Positions 13,401 to 22,989 of a stretch of 64,000 bases of DNA are shown piece after piece (position 1 is the first letter of the stretch; every line of letters begins with the position of its first letter). The notes under the pieces are model-generated. The model searched no databases. It worked only from the letters and a program-made list of their open reading frames with translations, and was not told the origin of the DNA. Source of the DNA: Leishmania infantum JPCM5 (Eukaryota > Euglenozoa > Kinetoplastea > Trypanosomatida > Trypanosomatidae); NCBI RefSeq assembly GCF_000002875.2, contig NC_009415.2, positions 1,064,001 through 1,128,000 of the forward strand, written 5' to 3'. The translations under genes were made by a program, and so were the position numbers.

Positions 13401-13803
13401 AAAACGGACGGAAGAGCAGAAAAAGGGGTGGCAGACTACCGGGATATATATTGAAAAGGCGCATTACGAGGAAGGCGCCAAGAGATGCACTCAGAAACCC
13501 GCCGCACGTCTCCGTAGCCTGTTCGCTATCAAATGCCTACAGGGATGAACAAAGCAGACACCGACCGTCGCCCGCGCTTCTCGGAACCGCTCCACGCTCT
13601 CCATCACAACCTCCACGGTGGAGACGAGCCTGCACAGGAGAGACGCAGCAGAGCACAGAAGGCACCATAGAAACCCGCGCAAAAGAAACGAGCAGCGACG
13701 GCAGCCATGTGTGGTGCGCACAAATCGATATCCCACCCGCTCCTTCTTTTCCATAGTTTCAGTACACCACCAACAAATCAAACACGGCACTCCCACCCAG
13801 ACG
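10470..13803. other. Spacer; pyrimidine-rich on the transcribed strand
   Basis: Purine-rich tracts at about 10735..10930 on the plus strand probably include the polypyrimidine tract used to splice the gene starting at 10469. A (GT)10 run lies at 12423..12442 and a G run at about 12228..12237. No gene seen. Confidence 0.6.
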
Positions 13804-14617
13804 TACACGCCATCACAGCGCAGACGCCTCCGCTGCACCAAGGCGGCATCTTGGCCCTCTAGGGCGAGACGGCTGCCGCCGAAGCGGGGACATGCGTCTC
13901 ACGGTCTCTTCTTGTCCTTCCTCGCGCCTCCCTCGCACGCGTGCTGCGCCACCGGCACCAGACCGACCTGGGTGCACTGCGCGCCTGGACCCAACGCGGG
14001 CAGCGTCCAGGGCCCTGCTCAAGGGCGGAGGCACCGGCGTCCGCCGTGCGCGTAGTAGAGGGGTGGTGGTGGCCCAGGTGCATGCCGCACGGGCTCACGG
14101 AATCAGTTGGCCAGCCGCAGGCCAGGGCCCCCTGGAGGCCCTGTGCTCCGCCTGTGTGCCCTCCCTCGCGCCCTCCGTCGCCTCAAGCAGCGGCATGCCA
14201 TAGTACGGTGTGGAGACTCGCCACATGGGTGCCCGGACGACCCGATGCTGCCATTCGGGGTGCTCGCGTCATGCCCCCCCCCCCGGGCATCTGTGCCTCA
14301 GCAGCCCACACGGCCGGGTGGGGGACGTTCCGCATGCTCCGCGCACATGCACACGGCGGCTCGCTCGCATGCGTCTCTTCGCGCCTCTGCATGCTTTCTT
14401 CGGATGCGAGGCGCCGTGCCGGCGGTGCTTGACAGCGCGTGCGCACAAAGAGCTCAGAGCCTGTCTTCCTGGGAGGGGGGCACAGGGGGCAGTCGTGGGC
14501 ACCCGACGGGGAAAGCCGATTCAGCGCGAGTGAGATGTGTGTAATCAGGTCACTGCGTGCAAGGCCATAGCGTGCAACGAGGGGCTCGTTGAGCGTTGAG
14601 CGATCCGCCAATCTCGC
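13804..14617 (-). mobile_element. Family A repeat, copy 1 (DIRE-like retroposon 3' part)
   Basis: About 814 bases nearly identical to 45472..46169 and 48801..49650, differing by scattered single bases and by the length of an internal C run (11 here). On the minus strand its 5' end is at 14617, where similarity to the 48801 copy stops; its 3' end is about 33 bases short of the other two. Frames inside it are open in all copies only because the DNA is nearly identical. The longest copy continues into retroposon coding remains, so this is interpreted as a 5'-truncated insertion. No clear target duplication or poly(A) was found. Confidence 0.65.
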
Positions 14618-17326
14618 GTGCCGTATGGGGCTCTTCGAATGATCGAAAAAGCAAGAAAAAAAGCGGTGAGCTCACGTTGACAGGCTACAATTCTGTGGTT
14701 CAGCTCCTGCGCTGCAGGTATTCACTGACATCCGAGACTCGGCGGCGAACAGACACCACCATTATGTGTTTTGTGCGTCGCTCCCTCAAGCACAGGCAGT
14801 GGCTCCGGTAGAGAGAGAGAGACAATCCCACGCACAGATAGCTGCTATCACCTTATGAAAATGTGCAGCCGCGTCTGCGTTGGCTGGAGACTACGCGGGA
14901 AGATGAGAAACGTAAAGCAATGAAGAAGGCCGGAAAGGAAGAGCGACGGGACGAACAGTAGCACCGATTCGACACGGGGGGGAGGGAGGGGAAGAAAAAC
15001 TGGGCGGTACGCATGAAATCAGGACAAACGGAGCATAGGGTCGACCATTGAAGACAGCGCCCCTCCCTGACACGCGCACAGAGACCCACGCGAGGGCGTG
15101 CGCGGTGGCGGCGGAAGAGGCGAGAGAATGTGCAAGAAGGGGGGGGGCAGTTATGGAGGTCTGACGCGCACACAGACGGAAGCTGCGCTCCCTAAGCCAC
15201 TTTGCGAGAAGGCCGCAGCAGTGGCGCAGCTCCGCAGTACTGGGCACATTGTTTTGGGGTGTGCATGTGCTCGCGCCACTCTGTGCCACATGCGTTCAGG
15301 GTGGAGCACAGAGGGCGGCACGACTCCGCCGCCTTGCTTAGCTCCGCATCGTACTTCTCGGTGGTGCGCTGACCTCTGAAGAGGAGAGAAAGCCTTCAGG
15401 CAGCAGCGGAGAGCCAAAGCCGGTGAAGAACAAAGAAGCGACAGCGAGAACGACGGCAAGACGGAGATCCCCGAATCATTGCAGAGGGCGCCGCAGCACC
15501 CGGGGAAGAGGAGAAGGGCTTGCGCAGCCCCGAGGCGAAGGAGAGGAAGAGAGAGGCCCATGTGCGAGGAGGACCAGATCTCTCGCTACGGATATAATAA
15601 CAAGCAGACACGCATGCGCGCACACATAAAAGAGCGCGGGGGTGGGGAAGAGGACACGGGGCAAGAAAAGCGACTTTCTATTTGCCTTGGCGAATGTGGA
15701 AGCGCCAGACGCGACTGAAGCAGCACAGACGAATGCAGCTTAGCAACGGCAAGTAACGCAAAGCATGGAAGAGGCAGCAGCCGTAGCGTGGGTCTTTCTC
15801 CTGACCCAGCAGGTGTCCTATTCCGCGTTAGTAGGAGGTTAGTAGAGCGTATCATGTGCCACAGAGTTGGATGCGCCTACCTCTTTTTTCTTAAAGAGAA
15901 ATAGTGGTGAAGAGTGTACAGGTGCTTCCGATAGGGATACAAGACCTGCCAGCATCGACGCGGACTCTATCTCTCTCTGCCGCTGTTTCCCTGATGCGAT
16001 GGCATTCCTACGTGGAGCTTGCTTGTGTGACGGAGCCGCGTTGCACCGGCGACCTCTGCTCCGTCGACTCCCGTGCAGATTCGCTTTGCCCAATGGAGCA
16101 CATGCCGCGTGATCTCGTGACCAGGAAAGGGGCAGAAAAGAGCGGAGGAGATGGAGTGAGGGAGAGCTGCGTTGCATGAACGCAGCCACAGCCAGGGAAG
16201 AGGCGGAAGAGCACCCATACCGCCTTGAAAGAATAACGAGAGGAAGCGAGTCGCACAACGTGTACCCGTGTATGGAAAACGAAACACTATACAGCAGTCA
16301 TGTAGGTGGCCAGAAGGCCTACCCTGCTCAAAGACCCGGTGGGAGCCTCCCTTCACAACAGCATGCGTTCGCGGCGCTTACGTAAGCCCCCACCGCAGAG
16401 AAGTGCGCCGTGGGGGAAGAGGGCCTGCCAATAGGAGCCGTCGCGCTGACAGACGCCACCGGAAACAAAAAAGAGACAGGGAGAAGGGCGGCGAGTCAAG
16501 CAACGGCCTCACATACACGCCCACGAGCCGTCGCCTTGATGCGACAACGGCAATGCACAATTACAACGAGAGCACGAAAGGAGGACCATGCGCAAGCTCA
16601 TAAAACCGAAAAAGGAAAGCCAGCCTAGCTACACACATATACGGACAGAACGCCCGAGCGCAGAGAGTGCGTGAGGACTGTGGAGACGGAATTTGTGGGA
16701 GAGGGTGTGCATATGTGTGTGTGTGTGGGGGGGAGGGGGAGATCTTCAGCATCGCAGAAGTAAGAAGCAACGACAACAAAAAAATGCATAGAAAGGAAGA
16801 GGCAGATCGGAAAGAAGGGATCAGGCGGGGCTGGGGAGTAGTCGATAGCGAAGTAAAGAGAGAGACAAACAAAGAGATGCACCACAGAGAACGAGTGCGG
16901 GCAGGAGAGGAGGCCCGCGCATTCTCTTATTCTTGTGAGCACAATGCAGAGGAGGAGCAGGGAGGACACGAAAGACGCGTGGCAGGGGGGAGGGCACACG
17001 AAAAGGCACGGCGTAGACAGAGGGAGAGAGACAGAAGGGCTGCCATGAGGAGAACCGTTGATAAAACGGCACGCGAATGCGTCAGAGGATGCAGTCGCCC
17101 CATGGGCAGAAGAAAAACAAGCTCCACAGGTACATACAACGTAAGCGAGGAATAGCGTACACGGGAAAGGCCTGCTTCATGCAGTAAGTCTGCACGATCC
17201 CGGACAGCCCTTGCGCCCATTCGTGAAAAGGGAGTGCCGCGCTTTCTGTTTTTTTTTTCTGGCAGCTAGCCCTCGTACGAATGAAGAGGAAAGACCTCTC
17301 AGTGCACTTGGGCCGCCTGTCTTTGT
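14618..17326. other. Spacer downstream of the 17327 gene
   Basis: Probably the 3' UTR of the gene ending at 17327, plus processing signals. Purine-rich blocks on the plus strand at about 15390..15660 and 16640..17050. No gene seen. Confidence 0.55.
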
Positions 17327-18784
17327 TCACAAGCTGAGGGCGTTCCAGCGCGCCGCCTGCGCGCGCTTCCACTTCTTTAGCCGCTGCTGATGAGCCGCGA
17401 GGACCTGCGCCAGTCGCAGCTTCTCTTCCTCATTCACGCAGACGCGCTCCCAGTCGGGGGATGGCACAAAACGGGCACTTCGCACCGAGTAGCCCAGCGT
17501 TGCCTCCACGTTGAAAGGGCGACTGCGGGAAAGGTTGCTTTTGGGTCCCTCCATGATGGGTTGCGGCCACTGCCTGCCGACTTTCGATCGGGCGTGTGAT
17601 GAGGCGCGTGGCGGCACCGCGGCGGCCGCCCTCACCAAGTGACAGTGCCTGCCGACGTGATGACGGTGGTGATGGCGGTCCTGCAGAGGAAAGGCGCCTC
17701 CTTGCACCACCACCTCCTCCGTGAGATTCGTGACGGTCATGGAGCTCTTCTGCTTCTGCCATGAGCGACGCGCATCAAGGCGCACACTAGGGGAGACGAG
17801 CGCCGGCTCCCAGGCGCCGCCGTCCTCCGTGTGCTCCACTACTTCGCTATGGCCTGTTGGCATCATGACACCAAAGGTATGCCGCCGCGACAGCGTGCTC
17901 TGGCTGGTGAGCACAGTGCTGGAACTCTCATCTGCTTCTGTGCTGATTGTCGCCCGCGGAAATATCGAAGAGACCTCCCAACACGACGCCGAGTCGGTGT
18001 GGCTCTCCTGCTGCCGCACGAGCCCGTATTCGACGCTCGACATGCACGACATTTCGTCCGCGTGTCTCAACACTAAGTCATCAGCGCAGTCCGACACGAT
18101 GCCAAAGGAAAAGCCGCGCCGCAGGGCCCTGAGCGACTGCCTGGAAAAGGTCCTGGATGCTGTCCCGAACGCCTTGCGCGACACCGTCTTCGGTGATGCG
18201 GCGTCTTTTTTCTCCCTACCGTCGTCGCCCTTCGGATTGTATGCAGTCGCTTCCGTGCTCGGCGCCTCTGCCGCTGCGGCGTGGGAGTGAGTCACCATCG
18301 CGCGGAAGTTGTCAGGCTCTAATTCCGTTGTCCGCGGTAGGCAGTACATGGACTTGAAGGGCACCAGAGTGTAGCTGTTGTCGTCCTCGCCGCCAGGGAT
18401 GTGGTACATGGAATACCTCGTGGCCGTCGGTGTCTCTGCGACGAGAAAACTGGGTGTTGCAGTGGTTTCTGCAGTGCTGCCGTGGCAGCGGTTTCGGTTT
18501 GAGGACAGCCTCTCCGCACAAGACGGCAGAAGCGGGGCTTCTATCGGCTCTGGGGCAGGCACTGTAACCGTATCCACTGCACGCAGAGCCTCAGAAGAGT
18601 TGTCGCACCCAACACACACATCAGCTCTGGCACGCGTGGCTGACCTGTGACGACAAGAGGTTTCCCTTGTGAAGCTTTTAGGGCGCTCCGTCCTTTCCAC
18701 GTGGCTGCACCGGCGGGTGAGGCCGAAACGTATCACCGCTGATGAGGAAACAACGCCCTTTTCGCGTGTACAAGTGACACCCAT
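17327..18784 (-). CDS. Acylation-motif protein (MGVTCT) with C-terminal WPQP module
   Basis: The ATG at 18784 gives 485 residues beginning MGVTCTREKG: Gly2 with Thr6 fits N-myristoylation and Cys5 could be palmitoylated, much like hydrophilic acylated surface proteins. The frame extends to 18883 only from a GTG. Most of the chain is Ser/Thr/Ala/Arg-rich and probably disordered. The last 80 residues (406-485) are different: they open with WPQP, followed by GPK, a conserved Phe, Leu-Gly, Arg, then SPDW and a charged, probably helical tail rich in Lys, Arg and Gln. The same order of residues ends the next upstream protein (22990..25512), so this is likely a real domain. No known family is recognised. 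Membrane attachment is inferred from the N-terminus alone. Confidence 0.8.
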   Translation of the reverse strand: MGVTCTREKGVVSSSAVIRFGLTRRCSHVERTERPKSFTRETSCRHRSATRARADVCVGCDNSSEALRAVDTVTVPAPEPIEAPLLPSCAERLSSNRNRCHGSTAETTATPSFLVAETPTATRYSMYHIPGGEDDNSYTLVPFKSMYCLPRTTELEPDNFRAMVTHSHAAAAEAPSTEATAYNPKGDDGREKKDAASPKTVSRKAFGTASRTFSRQSLRALRRGFSFGIVSDCADDLVLRHADEMSCMSSVEYGLVRQQESHTDSASCWEVSSIFPRATISTEADESSSTVLTSQSTLSRRHTFGVMMPTGHSEVVEHTEDGGAWEPALVSPSVRLDARRSWQKQKSSMTVTNLTEEVVVQGGAFPLQDRHHHRHHVGRHCHLVRAAAAVPPRASSHARSKVGRQWPQPIMEGPKSNLSRSRPFNVEATLGYSVRSARFVPSPDWERVCVNEEEKLRLAQVLAAHQQRLKKWKRAQAARWNALSL

Positions 18785-21550
18785 CCTGCGTGTTGGACGT
18801 GTGGCGAAGCGGCAGAGCTGGAAAGAGTGAGCGGCGGGAAAGACACGTAACGAACTCAAGATCGTGTCGTTCGCGACGTGCACATGAGCAACAACGGCGT
18901 GGGACTCGCAGTGCTCTTTACGAAAAGGACTTCCTGCGATGCAATACCAGGCAAGGCCGCAAGGAAAGAAAAGAGGGAGGGAGAGGAAGCGTTAAAGGGC
19001 GGGGGTTGAGGGGGGTGCGCGGCCATATGAGGACACTACTGGACGACCAAACAGAAAAGGAGCGACGAAGAAGAACAAAAACAACAGAAAATATATGATG
19101 TGATAGGGTGCTCGTCGCCTGCGCATGTGACGAGGAGAAGCACAGACAGCAACGAAAGAGGCTGAGGATTGATGGGGAGTGCGGGTGGGAGAGGGACGCC
19201 GGGAACCAACAAAGCAGCAGCCGCAAAAGGTGTGTTCGACGTAACGGAAGAAACCGAAGACGCGAGAGAGGCGCTCGCTGTATAGCGCAGGCGAGCCGCG
19301 TGGAGAGCGACAGGCGACAGCGGAAGGGAGACAATGAAGGGGAAACGAGTGAGAACACTGTTGAGCCCAACGTACAGATGCAGAGGGGGGAAGGGGGGAA
19401 GGGGGAAACAACAAAAAACGAAAGCGTAAGGGGTACGCAGCGCCAAAAAAGAATAGGGAAGAGCAAACAGCGAAACGCGCATAACAACAGATATGCACAA
19501 GGCGGAGAGGAAGGCACGATATAACGTTTGTGAGGATTCCCCTGCCGAGTGGTGCGTGTCGATCTCCCTGACCGGAGTCGCGCTAAAGGGTGGCGCGAGA
19601 CACAGACTGGAAGAGAGCAGCGGGGAAGAGGAAAGGAGGGGAGGAAGGAAAGCAAAACGAGAACACAAAGGCGCCGGTAGAAGACTCAGACGATGTAAGC
19701 AACACAACAACAGCAGCAACACGCATGCACACACACACACACACACACAAGGCCAAGAAAGAAGCTCCAAAGGAGGTGGGGAGGAGATGCGGCAAAAAAG
19801 AAGCGAATGCGAATGAAAACGGAGGAAGAAGCGGAGACGGTAACGGAGGCGCGGAGGGGGGGGTCTGACGAGAGGGACAAGACCGATCAAACAGCGGCAA
19901 AAGCGGTGCAAAGCGAGAAGGCAACACAGGCGCAGTGGAAAGAAAGAGAAGGAGGCATAAAGTCCACCCCCTCCTCACCACTGCCGCGATAATGGGGCAC
20001 TCGCGCGCCACGCCCCGGATTCAGACCAGACCCAGAAGGAGAGAAGCACAACAGCAGGGTACGAAGAGCGCGTTGCTGCGTTGACAGCCCTTTTCTACCT
20101 TTGCCCATGCACTGCCCGACCACTTGGACTGCCGTGCTATCGACTCGTTTTGCCTTTGACTCTGATGCTGGTTTGTGGAGAGGAGACGGTGAGCCAATCA
20201 CACGAAGCGAAGAAAGAGGGAAGGAGCTGCACCGCGCACTCGTCGGGCCTCTGCTCCGTGAATAGGCGCTGATCCGTTGACTGAAGCGGTGTCTCGCACG
20301 GGTATGCTTTGCGTTGCGAGTCTGACGAGAATATACCCTAAGCACAATCGTGGCGCGCGTGCATAAGAGGAACGGCGAAACGGGGACCGAGAAGCAAGGA
20401 GACGAGTTTGGGGAAGAGCAGTGGTGTGCGATGGCGTCAGCACGGCTTTGGCGCAAGAGAGACCACCCTCGCGACCTGTTTCCGAGCATAAAGACGTTCG
20501 CTATGAGCATAGAGTCTCTTGGCGGACCCAGGAGGGCACGACGACGCAAAACACGCAGCGCAGAGAAGGCGCCATGCTCAGCTGCTGTGGCGGCATCATT
20601 TCTTGTTTTTGATATTCAGATGGTCTTCCTTTCCTTTGAGCAAGGATCATGGTCGCTAGAGGGCCGCAAGGCACGAATTATACGTGCACGAAGAAAAGAA
20701 TGGAATAAGCAACGTTCATAGACCGGCGAAAGGACGACGAGCGCACTGGCTGCCCCAGTAAGAAAAAAAGGAAAAGGATATTGAGAGCGCGCACAAGGGA
20801 TGAGCCCAATGGCATCGAACGCTTCCGTGTCGCTACCGTTCGAGCACCATCGAAAAGACATATATTGAGAATGGAGACGAAGGCAGAAAGGGTGGCCACA
20901 TGCGATCACACACCGTTCAGCGATGCAACAACCCCCGTGACCCCCCTATTCCTTCCCCCAACAACAACACAAGGGAAAAGGGAGAGGAGAAAAAGAGGAG
21001 CACATAAGGCACATGAACACCAGGCGGGAGTTCACACAGTTGCGAAGAGGGAAGGCAATACAGAGAAAGGGACGCGGGGTCGGAGGGCACCAGCACACAC
21101 ACGCACACACACACAGACAGACGAAAAAGGACTCTGTGCACGCAATGACGCCCACGCCTCAGCATATCGTGAAGAAGAGAGAGAAAAAGCAGGGTGAGGG
21201 GGATCACAGAGAGTTTAGAGGATGAGCAAGAGAAGGAGAGCCTTACACAGCACAAATGTACAATGTAAAAAAAAAACATGAAAAAAGCACAGAGAATGCC
21301 GATGAGACGAACAGTAGAGACACCATCGAAGAGCAGAGGAGGCAGGTGGTGGTGAGGGGGGGGTGCGGGGCAGGCTCAGCCGCACTCACGAGTTCGCCCG
21401 TGCCCGCACTCCAAGAGGCTGAGGAGGTTCCACAAAGAAAGAAGAGAACACCAGAGTGTGACCAGGAAGGGTGGAAGTGCTAAAGCCCATGCTCCTGATG
21501 AAGCCGGATGGTGAGGCGAGTCATGCATAGCAGCGGATAGAATGCTTTTT
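18785..21550. other. Spacer; splice-signal region of the 17327 gene
   Basis: Plus-strand purine-rich tracts at about 18955..19100 and 19320..19480 fit polypyrimidine tracts upstream of the 18784 start. An AC run lies at 19729..19749. Composition is more balanced at about 20000..20700, but no frame there looks like a gene. Confidence 0.55.
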
Positions 21551-22155
21551 CGTCAGCGTACTCGTCTCCACAGAGCCACATAGCACGGCCTCACCCCTCA
21601 CTCTACTACCCCTTCCGCCTGTCACAGATCCCCCGCATCGCGTGGTGCGACGGCAGCCGTAGACACGCCCTACAGCAAGGCACCGGCTCAGCCATCTGAG
21701 CACGGCACCTGCCCCCAACTCTACGCACTGGCTTCCTAAAGGCTGCTTCCACCATGCCGGCCGCCACCCCCGGCGCATCCCTCTTCTCGCGGTGGCACTC
21801 CGCCTCCGCACACCAGTAAGCAGCGAGGGCCGGGTGAGATAGACTCGAGTTCCCTTGACACCTCGCCCATCGTATGGATGGTACAAGCGTGTCCGGTGTC
21901 ACAGGCCGCTCCGACCTCGCGCCATTCAGGACCTCACCGCCTAAATCAGCAGCGATGCACCGCCCCGACCTCGCCTCGGGTCGCCGGTGCCTGACGCTGT
22001 CACCGCCAGAGGTGGTTCAGGCTTGACAGGGGATAAGGGGTGCTGCTTGGCTCCCCGCCACACAGAGTTTGGGGAGGGGCACTGAGCCCTGCGATACCAC
22101 GCACTGAGGTGTCCACACGCCATCCGCTGGTGCGGAGCGAAGTGGGGTGACGCTA
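21551..22155 (-). mobile_element. Family B repeat, copy 1 (SIDER-like retroposon)
   Basis: 605 bases that match 37960..38564 without a difference I can find, and match 58311..58895 with many changes. The edges are sharp: similarity begins at CGTCAGCG and ends at GACGCTA on the plus strand. Read on the minus strand the element ends in a short A run (AAAAA). The length, dispersion, position downstream of a gene and orientation with transcription fit SIDER elements, the short extinct retroposons of Leishmania 3' UTRs. The family name is from memory and not verified. Confidence 0.7.
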
Positions 22156-22989
22156 AGACCAAGGGTAGCTGCTTCTCTTTCGCGGCACCAACTTCGGATA
22201 AAAAGACTCCACACACATGCGTCCCCGGGCTCCCTCTCCCGGTGGAAGGCCAATGCGGGAGAGTGCACCCAATTCAAGTGGGGAGGGTGGAGGAGTTCAT
22301 GGATTCTTGTGCAACGGTCTCTGCATTCTTCAAGACGATACCGAGCGAGACGAGCCACCGTCGCGGATTCTGCACGACGCATCCCGTCTGCTGTCATTTC
22401 CATGTCTCCTCTGACCTGTCCAACGACTCCCCAGTCTCGTTCGGCAAAGACGAGAAAAGAATAAATAGAGCGTGGCCGCTGACAGCAACACCGCAAACGT
22501 CATGATGCAGCTCAAGCCACATCGAGTCCAAGATTCAAATCGACCACAGAGCGAGCCCCTCAAGTTCCGCACTCCGTCGACAACTTCAAAGTGGTGTCGT
22601 GGAAGACGACGTGAGACGCTCGGCGTCTTCTTACGCGAAGCCGCAGCCACACCTGCGTGCGCTCCATCACTGCTGCACACGCGATGCCCGGCCTTCGTCT
22701 CTCTCTCTCTCACGAGCAACTTGCGATGATCACATACACACACACACACACACACACAACGCAATGGGGTAGAAACAACAAACAAAAGGTCCGGCAAAAT
22801 ACAAACCAAACAGAAAGGCACCCCCGCAGTTGATGTGCGCTCGAGTCGAGCCCTTCACCGTCAGGGGAGCGCCCCCTTTCTTGATGTATCGAAAAAGGGC
22901 GAATGCATTCGTGTCACCTTCACATCTCACAGAACCAGCACACCTCTACCATGAACGCATAACAGCAAGAACACGAAAAGAGAATCGGC
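22156..22989. other. Probable 3' UTR of the 22990 gene
   Basis: 834 bases between the family B copy and the stop codon at 22990. Holds an AC run at about 22736..22759. No gene seen. Confidence 0.55.

Noticed and set aside
13859..14611. Frames conserved between the three family A repeats
   Set aside because: Protein conservation follows from near-identical DNA. Frames on both strands are equally conserved, so there is no sign of selection for coding.
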